A stretch of 64,000 nt of DNA from an uncultured Burkholderiaceae bacterium (GCA_944390675.1 CALXQR010000002.1:239901-303900); one strand, 5' to 3'. Numbered from the stretch's first letter, positions 1 through 11,361 are shown. Made by a program: numbers and translations. Notes: a model not told the origin generated them from the sequence alone.

Positions 1-623
1 AGGTAGCCTTCAGGAACGGGAAGCGTTTGCACAAAGCGGGCACCCTCTTTAATTTCGACCTCAACCGACGTGAGGCCCGCTTCTTCAAAAAGCTCGCGGT
101 AAAGCGCCTGTTCGGTCTTTTCACTCGCTTTCACAAGACCCGCTGCCAAACTATCCCAAAGTCCGCCTCCGACGGGCTTGTCGGCACGGCGAAGGGCGAG
201 CACCACACGGCCTTGGGCGTCATAGGCCGTCAAGCGAATGGAATCGGTCATCAACCCAAGCTTGCGGCACAAAAGGCGCGGCGCTTGGCAGAAGGGCTTA
301 TCGTAAATGCCCGTGCGGACATCAACGAGCTCGCCCGCATCAGCGGGCATCTCACCCATGGAGGCCAAAAGCGCGGCGGCTTTTTGCATGGCCGAGGTGC
401 GAGTGATTTCGTTAGCTTCGGCTTCAGATGACAAGCGAAGGCATTCGCTTAAGCGAAAGTCGCTTGTGGCGCCGGCAAGCTTCATTGCCAGCGTTTTCTT
501 CACCACGCCAAGCAACTCCTTACCCCAGAGAAACTGCACAAAATCAGCCGCCACAGGCTGCGTCATGCGGGCCTTTAATACTTCATAGGTTTCTCGAACC
601 GATTTTTCAGTGTGTTCGCTCAT
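1..623 (-). CDS. Nudix hydrolase family protein (partial, 3' end outside window)
   Basis: The minus strand is open from an ATG at 623 to the window edge, about 207 codons, so the C-terminus is missing. A complete Nudix box (G-x5-E-x7-REL-x-EEAGL) lies at residues 162-184, preceded by GGGLWDSLAAG. This is the metal-binding catalytic helix of enzymes that hydrolyse nucleoside diphosphates linked to another group. The long N-terminal region before the box resembles Nudix proteins annotated beside thiamine pyrophosphokinase-like domains, but the substrate cannot be read from sequence. A good AGGAGG site precedes the ATG. It starts 22 bp after lysS, so it is probably the last gene of a prfB-lysS transcript. 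Confidence 0.85.
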   Translation of the reverse strand, partial: MSEHTEKSVRETYEVLKARMTQPVAADFVQFLWGKELLGVVKKTLAMKLAGATSDFRLSECLRLSSEAEANEITRTSAMQKAAALLASMGEMPADAGELVDVRTGIYDKPFCQAPRLLCRKLGLMTDSIRLTAYDAQGRVVLALRRADKPVGGGLWDSLAAGLVKASEKTEQALYRELFEEAGLTSVEVEIKEGARFVQTLPVPEGY

Positions 624-645
624 CGCTTGCCTCCTGTCTGACAAA

Positions 646-2169
646 TTAGGCTTGCGTTTCCGGACGCATATGCGGGAAGAGCAGCACGTCGCGGATGCTT
701 GCGGCGTCCGTCAACAACATCACAAAGCGGTCGATACCGATGCCGCAGCCGCCTGTGGGCGGAAGGCCGAATTCGAGCGCGCGGATGTAGTCGGCATCGT
801 AGTACATGGCTTCATCGTCACCGTGCGCCTTGGCGTCAGCCTGGGCCTTAAAGCGGCGGGCTTGGTCTTCCGGATCGTTCAATTCGGAGAAGCCGTTGGC
901 GGTTTCGCGGCCGGCGATATAAAGCTCAAAGCGTTCGGTCAATTCGGGATTGGCGTCCGAGGCACGGGCCAAGGGCGAAATTTCCACCGGGTAATCGATG
1001 ATGAAGGTTGGATTGATGAGCTTAGACTCAGCCACTGCTTCGAAAAGCGCCATTTCCAGCGCGCCGCGGCCCACGTAATCGGGCTGCGGTTCACCCAGGC
1101 GCTTCAATTCAGCGCGCAGGAACGCTTCGTCTTCAAACTTATCATCGGTGTATTGCGGGGCGTACTTTTGAATAGCCTGACGCGGGGTGAGCTTATCAAA
1201 GGGTTTGCCCAAGTCAATTTCGTGGCCTTGATAGTGAATCAAGGTCGAGCCCGTCACTTCTTGCGCAACATGGCGCAGGAGCGCTTCGGTGAAGTCCATC
1301 TGATCGCGGTACGTCCAGTACGTCGCGTAGAACTCCATCATCGTGAATTCCGGATTGTGGCGGATCGAAACACCTTCGTTGCGGAAGTTGCGGTTCAATT
1401 CAAAAACGCGTTCAAAGCCGCCCACGACCAAGCGCTTCAGATAAAGTTCCGGCGCGATGCGCAGGTACATATCCATATCCAACGCATTGTGGTGCGTAAT
1501 AAAGGGCTTGGCGTTGGCGCCGCCCGGAATCGGGTGCAGCATCGGCGTTTCCACTTCCATGAAGCGGTTGGCGAGCATGTAGTTGCGGATGCAGGCGATG
1601 ATTTGGCTGCGCTTGATGAAGCGTTCGCGGCTTTGCTCATTCATGATGAGGTCAAGGTAGCGCTGACGGTAGCAGATTTCCTGGTCAGCCAAGCCTCTGA
1701 ATTTTTCAGCCAAGGGGCGAATCGCCTTGCTCATCAAGCGAATCTTCGTGACGCGCACGGAAAGTTCACCGCGCTTCGTTTTAAAGACCGTGCCTTCGGC
1801 GGCCACGATGTCGCCGATATCCATTTGCTTGAATTCTTCGTAGGCTTCTTCACCCACTTCGGAGGGTGAGAGGAAGTACTGCATCGTGCCCGAGACGTCA
1901 CGCAGCGTTGCAAAGGATGCCTTACCCATGACGCGCTTGAGCATCATGCGGCCGGAGACCGACACGTGATGCTGTTCGGCTTCCAATTCTTCAGCGGTTT
2001 TTTCACCGTCAGCTTTGCGGATATCCCCGAAGAGATCCTTTCTCACAAAGTCGTTGGGGTATGCGTGGCCCGTTTCACGCCACTTGGCGAGCTTGGCGCG
2101 GCGCTCCGCGATGATATGGTTTTCATCTTCGACCGCAGCGGCGGCTTCCTGAACCTTCTTTTCTGCCAT
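646..2169 (-). CDS. lysS: Lysyl-tRNA synthetase, class II
   Basis: Charges tRNA-Lys with lysine in the cytoplasm. The 507-residue length is normal for bacterial class II LysS. An N-terminal OB-fold anticodon-binding region (about residues 60-160) is followed by the class II core: motif 2 around [15 protein letters not shown] and motif 3 as [14 protein letters not shown] near the C-terminus. I chose the ATG at 2169 rather than the in-frame GTG at 2175 because the AAGGA site sits only 3 nt from the GTG but 9 nt from the ATG. It follows prfB by 27 bp, the same order as in Escherichia coli, so the two are probably cotranscribed. Confidence 0.97.
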   Translation of the reverse strand: MAEKKVQEAAAAVEDENHIIAERRAKLAKWRETGHAYPNDFVRKDLFGDIRKADGEKTAEELEAEQHHVSVSGRMMLKRVMGKASFATLRDVSGTMQYFLSPSEVGEEAYEEFKQMDIGDIVAAEGTVFKTKRGELSVRVTKIRLMSKAIRPLAEKFRGLADQEICYRQRYLDLIMNEQSRERFIKRSQIIACIRNYMLANRFMEVETPMLHPIPGGANAKPFITHHNALDMDMYLRIAPELYLKRLVVGGFERVFELNRNFRNEGVSIRHNPEFTMMEFYATYWTYRDQMDFTEALLRHVAQEVTGSTLIHYQGHEIDLGKPFDKLTPRQAIQKYAPQYTDDKFEDEAFLRAELKRLGEPQPDYVGRGALEMALFEAVAESKLINPTFIIDYPVEISPLARASDANPELTERFELYIAGRETANGFSELNDPEDQARRFKAQADAKAHGDDEAMYYDADYIRALEFGLPPTGGCGIGIDRFVMLLTDAASIRDVLLFPHMRPETQA

Positions 2170-2196
2170 TTTCACAGTTCCTTTCTAACGCGCCTA

Positions 2197-3301
2197 TCAG
2201 ACGCCTTGCTTGAGGCTAGCCTCAATAAATTGATCGAGATCACCGTCCAGCACTGCCTGGGTGTTGCCGGTTTCCACATTCGTTCTTAAATCTTTCACGC
2301 GCGATTGATCGAGCACATAGGAGCGAATCTGATGCCCCCATGCGATATCGCTTTTCGCATCTTCGGTTTGCTGCTGCACTTCACGGCGCTTGCGCATTTC
2401 CGCTTCATAGAGTTTGGCCTTCAATTGATTCATGGCTTGCTCTTTATTGCGGTGCTGGCTGCGGTCGTTTTGGCACACGGTGACAATACCGGTCGGAATG
2501 TGCGTGATGCGAACGGCCGATTCCGTTTTTTGGATGTGCTGGCCGCCTGCGCCAGAAGCGCGGAAAACGTCAACGCGCAAATCGGCCGGATTGATTTCGA
2601 CTTCAAAGCTGTCGTCAATTTCCGGGTAAACGTAGACGCTTGCAAAAGACGTGTGACGGCGCGCGTTCGAGTCAAAGGGGCTCTTTCTCACCAAACGGTG
2701 CACGCCCGTTTCCGTGCGAAGCATCCCGTAGGCGTAGTCACCCTGAATATAAATCGTGCAGCCTTTGATGCCTGCAACTTCGCCTTCGGTTTCTTCCTGA
2801 AGGTCAACGGTAAAGCCTTTGCGTTCACCGTAGTGCAGGTACATGCGCTCGAGCATGCTCGCCCAGTCCTGAGCCTCGGTGCCGCCTGCGCCCGCTTGGA
2901 TTTCGAGGTAGCAGTTAGCCGAGTCCATCGGCTGATTGAACATGCGCTTGAATTCGAGTTTTTCAACGGATTTTTCGAGTTCGGCGACTTCTTCGCCCAC
3001 GGCTTCCACGCTCGGGTAATCCTCTTCGGCCATCGAAAGCTCAAAGAGCTCGGCCGCGTCGTTCACACCGTTTGTGAGGGTCTTGAAAAGCCCCACCGTG
3101 TCATCGAGTCGCTTTTTCTCTTTACTGACTTTTTGCGCGTTTTCAGGATCATCCCACAGAGCGGGATTTTCCATTTCGCGATTGACTTCTTCTAACCGGC
3201 GTTCCTGTCGGTCGATGTCAAAGATACCCCCTCAGCTCAACCAATCGAGCTGTGAGGTCTGAAATTTTGGCCTCAATTTGGTTTATACGCTCAGCGTCCA
3301 T
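2197..3301 (-). CDS. prfB: Peptide chain release factor 2, with programmed +1 frameshift
   Basis: RF2 ends translation at UGA and UAA codons. The gene is in two frames. A 27-codon first frame starts with ATG at 3301 and stops at an in-frame TGA (3220-3218). The rest continues in the +1 frame to 2197, giving 367 residues. The second frame carries the tripeptide anticodon SPF ([15 protein letters not shown]) and the peptidyl-transferase motif GGQ ([11 protein letters not shown]). The first frame ([19 protein letters not shown]) aligns with the N-terminus of other RF2 proteins. Annotating only the second frame from the ATG at 3174 would lose 42 residues. It lies upstream of lysS. Confidence 0.97.
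3217..3232 (-). promoter_or_regulatory. prfB +1 frameshift site with internal Shine-Dalgarno
   Basis: Read on the minus strand the sequence is AGGGGGTATCTTTGAC. AGGGGG acts as an internal Shine-Dalgarno element, CTT is the slippery leucine codon and TGA the in-frame stop, followed by C, a poor termination context. When RF2 is scarce the ribosome slips from CUU to UUU and reads GAC next. This is the classical autoregulatory signal of prfB, and every element is visible here. Confidence 0.97.
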
Positions 3302-3349
3302 TTCTTTATCTTTAGTTATTAAACGTTGAAAAAGTGTTGAATTTATTGA

Positions 3350-4126
3350 TTATAAACGAATGGTTGTCTCTTTGAAGACAGAATTCTTGGCCTTCAATCC
3401 GTGCACCCAACGCACCGCGCCCAAGCGCCACGCGGCACTCAACCGATGTGCGCGCTCGTAGAGTTCTTCCATTGTTACTTCAAGCGCTTTGCCCGCAAAA
3501 GCCAACACCACGCGATTGCCCTCATCAATTTCGGGCATCACAAGCGTGCGGTGCTCAAAGGCTTCGTCAATCGCGCGAAAGCTTTTCTCAAAACGGCTGC
3601 CAAAAAGGTTAAAGCTTGCGACCGATCCCTTTTTATCCATCGCTCGCCGGCAGAGTTTGTAAAACTCCACATCGTCATAAACGGGTCCTTTAGCATCCTC
3701 ATCGTAGATATCAACCTGAAGCCACTGAGGGGGATTAAAGTCACTTCGCGCGCCGATAAATTCTTTGGCATCAGCCAAATGAATGGAAAGCCTATCGTCT
3801 GGCATCGGACACTTAAACCACTGATGCGCGCTCATCACAACATTTTCTGAAATCTCCGCCACATCGATTTTGGCGCTCGTGTGTTTCCAGCAGAATTTGG
3901 TAAGCGACGCCGCACCCAATCCGAGCTGCACGATTTGCTCGGGCTTAGGATAAAAAAGGGCGCAGGCCATCATCTGGCGAGGATACTCAAGCACGAGGTC
4001 ATAGGGGCGCCCCACGCGCATCGCGCCTTGAATCCAAGGCGAGCCGAAATGCAGGTACCGAAAACCGTCTTCTTCAGAAAAGAAAAGATTGGGACACGGG
4101 TCACTGTCGCGGCGATGGTTTTTCAT
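3350..4126 (-). CDS. Spermidine-synthase-like (aminopropyltransferase-fold) protein
   Basis: A 258-residue protein of the spermine/spermidine synthase fold, which uses a Rossmann methyltransferase-type core. LGLGAASLTKFCW near residue 70 corresponds to the nucleotide-binding glycine loop, AKIDVAEISENVV to the acidic strand after it, and QVDIYDEDAKGPVY to the region holding the catalytic acid in SpeE. Family membership is clear, but activity on putrescine is not; many short betaproteobacterial homologues are uncharacterised. I prefer the ATG at 4126, which has GGAG 9 nt upstream; an in-frame ATG at 4171 has no visible ribosome site. It is transcribed alone, divergent from the autotransporter. 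Confidence 0.75.
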   Translation of the reverse strand: MKNHRRDSDPCPNLFFSEEDGFRYLHFGSPWIQGAMRVGRPYDLVLEYPRQMMACALFYPKPEQIVQLGLGAASLTKFCWKHTSAKIDVAEISENVVMSAHQWFKCPMPDDRLSIHLADAKEFIGARSDFNPPQWLQVDIYDEDAKGPVYDDVEFYKLCRRAMDKKGSVASFNLFGSRFEKSFRAIDEAFEHRTLVMPEIDEGNRVVLAFAGKALEVTMEELYERAHRLSAAWRLGAVRWVHGLKAKNSVFKETTIRL

Positions 4127-4314
4127 CGGGAAAGGCTCCAGTCGAAACTTACAAAAAAAATCTTGCTCCATTTTAGCGCCGAACGCTTAAATAGCAGGCA
4201 ATCCATAGCAGATCACAAAAAAATAATTTTTGATTTTTCTCATCTATTTGATATGGGTCCCATGGATACAATCGACGACTCTTTCTCACTCTCACACACA
4301 CGAAAGGAAAAGAA

Positions 4315-6570
4315 GTGGCTGATGTTCGAAACCACCTCCTCTCTTTTAGCGTGCTCGCATTGCTCAACGCCCACTCACCGGGCGCGATCGCGCAATCCGT
4401 TATTCCACTTTGCACTCAAAAAATCACGCTTGATGATCTGACAGGCGAAGAGGGATTTTTTGTTTTCAAGGAGTTCGAAGAAAATGACAAACTTGAAAGC
4501 GCCCAAACCGCTCACTTGGAAATTGCTCCGCAAACCGTGCCCCAAGAGGCCGAATGGTTTGAGGTGGCGTTCTTGAGACAAATGGGCGGAACAATTAAAA
4601 CTTCGGATAATTTTTCAGTCGCCATGAGGGCTCATGACGCAGACGCCGTCTACGGACTGGAGAGCGCCGCCTTCACGCGCTTTGAAAATAAACCTAAAAA
4701 ATTTCAATTAGCGCTAAACACTCAAAATGACACGCGTCCCATGAGTTCGGCCACCGGCTGGCTCCTCACGGCGCCCCGTGCAACAACGGAGGATCTGCCC
4801 GATGAAATTAATATTCAGGTGCGGGCCACAGGTCTTTTTCAAGAAAGCGCGGAAGTTACAGCACTGACTGTTTACGACTCGCAGATTGATTACAAAGGAC
4901 GTCTGACGCTTGCTGCCGAAAGCGACCATGCCGCAGGCGTCTACGCTTTGAGTCTCTCTGGATCGCGCTTTCACTTTGAAAGCTCGGGGCATTCCGCCAT
5001 TACGGGGAATATTCACTTGGGCGCGGACGATGAGCTCTCTATCCTTTTAGGAAATGCCACCGACCGCTTTACAGGCCGCATTGTGAGTGACGCGTACGAC
5101 TATTCCAATGCAAAAATTGCCATTCGAAACGGCGCAGTCTGGAAAACTCAAGGACAAAATTGGGTCAACGAATTTCATTGGGGCAAAGACGGCATTTTGG
5201 ATATCACTGACGCCCACGACATGGTGAGCATCAAATCGGTCGGAACCGGTATCGGAACAGTCAAAAACAGCGCAGGCGAAGCCATTGAAAACGTCACGCT
5301 CATTGAAGACGGCGCGAGGCTTCGCGTCAAAATTTCCGATGCGGATATCGGAAGCGACCGCTACAAACTCTCGCTTGGCAACGTCAAACCGCTTAATCCG
5401 GAAGGCAGCCGCGTTTTTGTTGAAGTGATGGATGTGCGCACGAATAAAGACACCTCGGAACTAAACATCGGTTTGATTCGTGTCGACAATGTCGATGACA
5501 GCCTCAATAAGTTTTTCGCAGAATCGGTTCCCACCTACTACGAAACGGCACTGGGCTCCTACAAAACGTACGCCGCGATCGGCACAGACGGCGCAGATGG
5601 TTTTGTGATCAGCGCGATGGCAACCGACAGACTTGGGCCATCGACTCTAGCGAAAAACTATCTGGATTTTTCCTCCGCGCTCACGATTGCTCATGAGCAA
5701 AATGCGATGCGCGCGTTTGATACGGTCACAGAACGCCTCAGCCAATCCACCGACCGAGGTCTTTGGGTTAGTGCGCAAATGGGTGAAACAGAACTCAACC
5801 TCAACAACAAAAGCCGCTCTCAGGACTTAAAAACCGAGTCCCTGACGCTGGGCTTTGACCGCGCGGTCGATCTTGGCTTTAAAGACGCGGCCGCGGGCCT
5901 TTGGGCAAGTGTCAGCCGCTCGGACTCTGATCCCGGCAATGCAAGCGCGGATTTTGATGAAACATCCGTGGGTTTTTACTTTCACGGCATCACCCGTGAT
6001 AACTACCGTTTGATCCTTCAAGCGCATTACGGCTTAGGCGACAACACACTGGCGAGTCCCGGCTATTTCGGTGAAAATCACTCGCTTTTAACCAGAAGCT
6101 TTTCGATGGATTCGCAAAGTTACGGCGCAGGGCTTTATTTCGGATTCACCTATCCGGATTTGCCGCCTGAGTGGTTTTTCGAGCCCTATGTCTCGGGCTA
6201 CACCTATTGGGTAAAAACAGACCCCTCCAATGAAAAAGAAGGCGTGAGATTTGAAAATGAAAAGGTGCATCAATCCGTGGTTAAACTGGGTGTGAGCACG
6301 GGCTACAAAGCTGATCAACTTGCCTTTTATGCCCAAGGCGCTTGGGCGCATCGCTTTGGGCAATCGTTTGATGTGACCGGTTTTGAAGAGAACCTCACGG
6401 AGACCTTTGAGACCGAAGACTTGCAGGAATCCTGGGGTGAATTTAAAGTGTCGGTAAAGTGGCAGGCGCGGGACGATTTAACGCTTTCGGCTCAAGCCGC
6501 CGCTTATGCCTCAGAAATCGTCAAACCGAAATACTCATTAGGCCTGGGGGCAAGTTACCTCCTGCCTTAA
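4315..6570 (+). CDS. Autotransporter outer-membrane beta-barrel protein
   Basis: A 751-residue type V secretion protein. Residues 1-27 form a signal peptide with a hydrophobic core ending AIAQ. Residues of about 28-450 are a beta-rich passenger. Residues of about 470-751 alternate short aromatic-rich amphipathic strands typical of an autotransporter barrel. The start is a GTG at 4315 with AAGGA upstream; the next Met-rich choices lie inside the signal peptide. The passenger is short and I see no protease triad or adhesin repeats, so its function is unknown. The last strand ends SYLLP, not the usual terminal Phe or Trp. An inverted-repeat terminator follows. Confidence 0.85.
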   Translation: MADVRNHLLSFSVLALLNAHSPGAIAQSVIPLCTQKITLDDLTGEEGFFVFKEFEENDKLESAQTAHLEIAPQTVPQEAEWFEVAFLRQMGGTIKTSDNFSVAMRAHDADAVYGLESAAFTRFENKPKKFQLALNTQNDTRPMSSATGWLLTAPRATTEDLPDEINIQVRATGLFQESAEVTALTVYDSQIDYKGRLTLAAESDHAAGVYALSLSGSRFHFESSGHSAITGNIHLGADDELSILLGNATDRFTGRIVSDAYDYSNAKIAIRNGAVWKTQGQNWVNEFHWGKDGILDITDAHDMVSIKSVGTGIGTVKNSAGEAIENVTLIEDGARLRVKISDADIGSDRYKLSLGNVKPLNPEGSRVFVEVMDVRTNKDTSELNIGLIRVDNVDDSLNKFFAESVPTYYETALGSYKTYAAIGTDGADGFVISAMATDRLGPSTLAKNYLDFSSALTIAHEQNAMRAFDTVTERLSQSTDRGLWVSAQMGETELNLNNKSRSQDLKTESLTLGFDRAVDLGFKDAAAGLWASVSRSDSDPGNASADFDETSVGFYFHGITRDNYRLILQAHYGLGDNTLASPGYFGENHSLLTRSFSMDSQSYGAGLYFGFTYPDLPPEWFFEPYVSGYTYWVKTDPSNEKEGVRFENEKVHQSVVKLGVSTGYKADQLAFYAQGAWAHRFGQSFDVTGFEENLTETFETEDLQESWGEFKVSVKWQARDDLTLSAQAAAYASEIVKPKYSLGLGASYLLP

Positions 6571-6592
6571 TTCGACCTTCTCCAATACAACT

Positions 6593-6612
6593 CAGGGGCC
6601 CGAAGGCCCCTG
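6593..6612. terminator. Bidirectional hairpin terminator between autotransporter and parC
   Basis: A perfect 8-bp stem CAGGGGCC/GGCCCCTG with a CGAA tetraloop sits between two convergent genes. A short T-rich stretch follows on the plus side (GTTGTTATT), and the minus side also ends in a T-containing run, so it can serve both. Confidence 0.75.
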
Positions 6613-6624
6613 GTTGTTATTGGT

Positions 6625-9288
6625 TTAGAAAAGCGTTTGATCAGACGTTTCCTCTGTCACAGGTTGCTCTTCTTCAGCCTCTGCCGCTTTCTTGGGCAGG
6701 GGCTTCAAATCAAGCGCGTGCCAGCGAATATCAAGCGCCTTACCCTTTCTCGCGCGGTGACCCATGTGATACTCAAGCACAGCTTTCTTCACCGCATAGT
6801 CGCGGTCTTTGCCGCCTCGGCCGGTACCCGTGACCAGAACACCCTCGGCGTCAATGGGTTTAGCGACAAGCAACTCTTCATTGAGATTGAGTTCCATCAG
6901 CGACACACCCTTGCCGCCGCCGGGAAGCGTTCTCACTTCGTTGATGTCATAGATAAGAAGTCGACCTTGCTGCGACAAGCAGGCCAAAAGTGTCTGATCA
7001 GCGCCCACCACTTGCGGAGGCAAAATCTTGACACCCTTTTCATCAAACTTGACGAAGTTCTTGCCCGCCTTCACGCGCACGAACATGTCCTTGAAGCTGC
7101 AGACAAAGCCCATGCCTTCGCTCGTGGCAATCACCACGCGGTCATCGGGTTTGGCAACGCAGTAGCCGGCAATCGAGGCACCCTTTTCCAAATCAATAAA
7201 GCTATTGATTGGGAGCCCGTCGCCTCGAGCGCCCGGCAGGTCGGAGACAGCGATGGTGTAAACGCGGCCCGTGCTCGCAATCACCGCCATCTGGTCAGTT
7301 GTGCGGCACTCAAAGGCCACGCCAAAACTATCTCCCATCTTATAGGTCATCACCGTGGCGTCGTGCCCGTGGCCGGTTCTGGAGCGCACATAACCCTTTT
7401 GACTGATGATGACGGTCACCGGTTCATCAACCACCGTTTGCGTCATCTCGGCGCGGCTTGCTTCTTCAACAAGCGTGCGGCGCGCGTCGCCAAATTCAGC
7501 CGCGTCCTGCGCGATTTCTTTGGCGACCAAATTATTCATGAGCTTTTCAGAACCCAAGAGCCGCTCAAGCGAATTCTTCGTCTTATTGAGTTCAGCAAGT
7601 TCGGCTTCAATCTTGATCCCCACCAAACGCGCCAATTGACGCAGGCGAATTTCAAGAATGTCTTCAACCTGAACTTCAGACAGAGGGAAGCGCGCCATCA
7701 ACGCTTCTTTCGGATCATCGGAATCACGGATGATGGCGATCACCTCATCGAGATTGAGGTAGACCAAATGCCGGCCTTCCATGATGTGGATGCGCTCAAG
7801 CGTCTTATTGAGTCTGAACTGCGTGCGGCGGCGCACCGTCTGCAAGCGGAAAGCAAGCCACTCTTTGAAAATCTCCAGGAGATTTTTCTGGCGCGGTTTA
7901 CCGTCCGAGCCCACCATCACGAGGTTCATCGAGACGTTGCACTCAAGGCTCGTTTGCGCCAAAAGGGCGTTTACAAACTCATCGCGATCCACATTTTTAG
8001 TCTTCGGTTCAAAAACCAAACGCGTGGGCGTTTCCTTATCGCTTTCGTCGCGCACCGTATCCAAAAGCGCGAGCATCGCCGCCTTGGCTTGCTGCTGCTC
8101 GGCCGAAAGCGTCTTTTTGCCCGGGCGGATCTTCGGATTGGTGATCTCACCCACTTCATTTAAAACGCGTTGCGCGGACGTATTGGGCGGGAGTTCGGTC
8201 ACAATCAAGCGCCAGTGGCCGCGCTGCATTTCTTCATAGGTGTAGCGGGCGCGCACTTTAAGCGTTCCGCGACCCGTGCTATAGGCCTCGCGAATGTCGT
8301 CTTTTTTGCTGATCAACTGCCCGCCCGTCGGGAAGTCAGGCGCGGGCATCACAGACAAAATGTCATCAATCGTCGACTCAGGCTTTTCCAAAAGCATCAG
8401 GCACGCCGCGGCCACTTCCTTGATGTTGTGCGGCGGAATTTCGGTCGCCATGCCAACCGCGATGCCGCTTGAGCCGTTTAAAAGCACAAAAGGCAGGCGC
8501 GAAGGCAGCATTTGCGGTTCTTGAAAAGCGCCGTCGTAATTGGGCATGAAGTCCACCGTGCCTTCGTCGAGTTCAGACAAAAGCAAGCGGGAAATCTTTG
8601 TCAGGCGGGCTTCGGTGTAACGCATGGCGGCCGCGCCGTCACCGTCACGGCTGCCGAAGTTGCCCTGCCCCAACACGAGCGGATAGCGCATGTTGAAGTC
8701 CTGCGCCATGCGAACCATTGCATCATAGGCGGCGGTGTCACCATGGGGGTGGAATTTACCGAGCACGTCACCCACCACACGGGCGCTTTTCACCGTTTTG
8801 GCTTCCGCGCGATCAAGCCCCATTTCATGCATCGCGTAAAGAATGCGGCGCTGCACGGGCTTTTGCCCGTCACCGATCGCAGGCAGCGCGCGGCCCTTCA
8901 CGACTGACATCGCGTATTCCAAATAGGCGTGGCTTGCAAAGTGCGCAAGCGTCAAACGCTCCCCGTCGTCACCCGAGAGCACCGGACGCGCTTCCAGGGG
9001 CAAAGGCGCGGGCGCCGCATCTTCTGCAGATTCATCTTCAACGACCTCGGCCGTTTCTTCACTCTGAATCTGCGCAGGCATTTCTTCTGCCTCGGGTTGA
9101 GTTTCCTGATCATCAGGCGTCACTTGAAGTTCTTCTTCAACGGACGCATCTTCTGTCAACTCAACGGCTGCCGTTTTTTCCTGTTCTTTGCTTTGAGGTT
9201 CTGCTTTTTCTTCCAGCGTGATTTCTTCGTCGAGCTCATCGCCGAAAAGATCGGCCGAGAACAAATCTTCAGTATGTTTAGTAGTCAC
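6625..9288 (-). CDS. parC: DNA topoisomerase IV subunit A
   Basis: Cuts and rejoins DNA to decatenate daughter chromosomes, together with ParE. The catalytic tyrosine lies in [10 protein letters not shown], and the quinolone-resistance region reads [12 protein letters not shown], with Thr and Asp at the positions of E. coli Ser80 and Glu84. At 887 residues it is longer than typical ParC (about 750-790). The excess is an N-terminal stretch of about 105 residues made mostly of Glu, Asp, Ala and Gln before the family start [20 protein letters not shown], plus a short acidic C-terminal tail. It starts 11 bp after parE ends, so the pair is one operon. Confidence 0.96.
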   Translation of the reverse strand: MTTKHTEDLFSADLFGDELDEEITLEEKAEPQSKEQEKTAAVELTEDASVEEELQVTPDDQETQPEAEEMPAQIQSEETAEVVEDESAEDAAPAPLPLEARPVLSGDDGERLTLAHFASHAYLEYAMSVVKGRALPAIGDGQKPVQRRILYAMHEMGLDRAEAKTVKSARVVGDVLGKFHPHGDTAAYDAMVRMAQDFNMRYPLVLGQGNFGSRDGDGAAAMRYTEARLTKISRLLLSELDEGTVDFMPNYDGAFQEPQMLPSRLPFVLLNGSSGIAVGMATEIPPHNIKEVAAACLMLLEKPESTIDDILSVMPAPDFPTGGQLISKKDDIREAYSTGRGTLKVRARYTYEEMQRGHWRLIVTELPPNTSAQRVLNEVGEITNPKIRPGKKTLSAEQQQAKAAMLALLDTVRDESDKETPTRLVFEPKTKNVDRDEFVNALLAQTSLECNVSMNLVMVGSDGKPRQKNLLEIFKEWLAFRLQTVRRRTQFRLNKTLERIHIMEGRHLVYLNLDEVIAIIRDSDDPKEALMARFPLSEVQVEDILEIRLRQLARLVGIKIEAELAELNKTKNSLERLLGSEKLMNNLVAKEIAQDAAEFGDARRTLVEEASRAEMTQTVVDEPVTVIISQKGYVRSRTGHGHDATVMTYKMGDSFGVAFECRTTDQMAVIASTGRVYTIAVSDLPGARGDGLPINSFIDLEKGASIAGYCVAKPDDRVVIATSEGMGFVCSFKDMFVRVKAGKNFVKFDEKGVKILPPQVVGADQTLLACLSQQGRLLIYDINEVRTLPGGGKGVSLMELNLNEELLVAKPIDAEGVLVTGTGRGGKDRDYAVKKAVLEYHMGHRARKGKALDIRWHALDLKPLPKKAAEAEEEQPVTEETSDQTLF

Positions 9289-9299
9289 GTCCGATCTCC

Positions 9300-11270
9300 T
9301 TAGATATCCACTTCAACCTGATCGCCGTTGTTTTCCATCCAGGCGCGGCGCATCGCGGCTTCCGAGCGCCCCATCAGCATGTCAAACATCTCGCGGCTTT
9401 CAGAAAGCGTCATGTCGCCAAAGGTCACCGGCATCAAACGGCGCGTTTCAGGATTAAGCGTCGTTTCCCAAAGCTGCTGCTCACTCATCTCGCCCAAACC
9501 TTTAAAGCGCGAGACCGTGACTTTTTCCATGTTGACCTTTTCTTTTTCAAGCTTCTTGCGCTCAACGGCTAATTCACGCTCATCGAGGCAATAGATCGTG
9601 CGCGCGGGCTTGCGGCCGACCTTAGGCACATCCATGCGGAATAAGGGCGGTCGGGCCACAAAAATATGACCTTTTCGGATCAAAGCCGGGAAATGACGGA
9701 AGAAAAGCGTCAACAGGAGCACCTGAATGTGCGAGCCGTCCACGTCCGCGTCGGCCATGATGCAGATCTTGCCATAGCGCAATTCCGAGAGATCGGGCTC
9801 ATCATCGGGACCATGGGGATCCACACCGATAGCCACCGAAATATCATGAATTTCGTTATTGGCGAAAATACGGTCGCGATCCACTTCCCAGGTATTGAGC
9901 ACCTTACCGCGCAAGGGCAAAATCGCCTGAAAGTCTTTATTGCGACCCTTTTTAGCGGAGCCCCCGGCCGAATCGCCTTCCACTAAGAAAAGTTCATTTT
10001 TGCTGATGTCTTCACTTTCGCAGTCGGTGAGTTTGCCGGGCAAAACCGCAACGCTCGAACCCTTGCGTTTGACAACTTTCTTAGCAGAATTCTGACGAGC
10101 CTGCGCTTGTTTAATCACAAGCTCAGCCAACTTCTTACCTTCTTCCACGTGACCGTTGAGCCAGAACTCAAACTGCGTGCGTACGAAGTTGCTCACCAAA
10201 CGCAGCGCGTCACGGTTATTCAAACGCTCTTTGGTTTGACCTTGGAACTGCGGATCAAGCACTTTGGCGCTCAGGATGGCGCTCGCGCGAGCAAAGACGT
10301 CTTCGGTTAAAAGCTTGACGCTCTTTTGCATGAGACCGTGCGCTTCAATAAAAGCCTTCATCGCCAAGAAGAGCCCTTCGCGAAGACCGGACTCGTGCGT
10401 GCCGCCCGCAGGCGTCGGAATCAAGTTCACGTAGCTTTCGCGCACGGGCGTCCCCTCTTCCTGCCAGGCCACCACCCAGCTCGCACCTTCGCCGATGGCA
10501 AAACCCATTGATTCGTCAGTTGCGTAACCGCTTGATTCAAAAGGCGGAATCATGGGCTCAGCGGTCATCTCCGAGAGCAAATATTCACGAAGGCCGCCTT
10601 CGAACTTCCAGCTTTGCGTCGTCTGGTTCTTTTCGTTATTGAAAACCACTTCGCAGCCGGGCATGAGCACCGCTTTGGAGCGCAAAAGGCGCGTGAGCTG
10701 CTCAACGGGAATATTGGCGTTGTCGAAATATTTCGGATCAGGCCACACGTGAACGCGTGTGCCCGTCGCAGACTTCGGTCGCAGACTCTTTTGGCTTGTG
10801 AGCGGTTCAATGACGTCTCCGTCGGCAAACGTGATGTGATGTTCTTTGCCTTCACGCCAAACGGTGACTTCCAAGCGCTTGGAAAGCGCGTTGGTAACCG
10901 AAACGCCAACGCCATGCAGACCGCCCGCAAAGGAATAGGCGCCGCCTGAATTTTTCTCGAATTTGCCGCCCGCGTGCAGTTGGGTGAAGACGAGCTGCAC
11001 AGCCGGCACCCCTTCTTCTTTATGAATACCCACCGGAATGCCTCGGCCGTCATCGAGCACCGTCACCGACCCGTCGGTGTGAAGCGTCACTTCGATGCGA
11101 GAGGCGCCGCCCGCCAACACTTCGTCGCTTGAGTTATCAATGACTTCCTGGACAATATGAAGCGGATTATCCGTCAGGGTGTACATACCCGGACGCTGTT
11201 TGACCGGCTCAAGACCTTTAAGAACTTTAATACTGGATTCGCCGTATTCGGAGCGTTTGCTAGTAGCCAT
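9300..11270 (-). CDS. parE: DNA topoisomerase IV subunit B
   Basis: The ATPase subunit of topoisomerase IV, 656 residues, normal for the family. The GHKL ATP-binding site is visible as [14 protein letters not shown] and [11 protein letters not shown], with the loop [17 protein letters not shown]. The TOPRIM domain follows with [13 protein letters not shown] and DADVDGSHI. The C-terminal segment contains [18 protein letters not shown]. It is the first gene of a two-gene operon with parC. About 90 bp separate it from the tRNA-Arg gene and must hold its promoter. Confidence 0.97.
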   Translation of the reverse strand: MATSKRSEYGESSIKVLKGLEPVKQRPGMYTLTDNPLHIVQEVIDNSSDEVLAGGASRIEVTLHTDGSVTVLDDGRGIPVGIHKEEGVPAVQLVFTQLHAGGKFEKNSGGAYSFAGGLHGVGVSVTNALSKRLEVTVWREGKEHHITFADGDVIEPLTSQKSLRPKSATGTRVHVWPDPKYFDNANIPVEQLTRLLRSKAVLMPGCEVVFNNEKNQTTQSWKFEGGLREYLLSEMTAEPMIPPFESSGYATDESMGFAIGEGASWVVAWQEEGTPVRESYVNLIPTPAGGTHESGLREGLFLAMKAFIEAHGLMQKSVKLLTEDVFARASAILSAKVLDPQFQGQTKERLNNRDALRLVSNFVRTQFEFWLNGHVEEGKKLAELVIKQAQARQNSAKKVVKRKGSSVAVLPGKLTDCESEDISKNELFLVEGDSAGGSAKKGRNKDFQAILPLRGKVLNTWEVDRDRIFANNEIHDISVAIGVDPHGPDDEPDLSELRYGKICIMADADVDGSHIQVLLLTLFFRHFPALIRKGHIFVARPPLFRMDVPKVGRKPARTIYCLDERELAVERKKLEKEKVNMEKVTVSRFKGLGEMSEQQLWETTLNPETRRLMPVTFGDMTLSESREMFDMLMGRSEAAMRRAWMENNGDQVEVDI

Positions 11271-11361
11271 TAAAAATCAATCCGTAACCAAATAAAGAAG
11301 ACGACCGCTCGCTATATAACGAACGGTGTCATGCGAAATCTAATTTTTACTTTGTGAGCAA

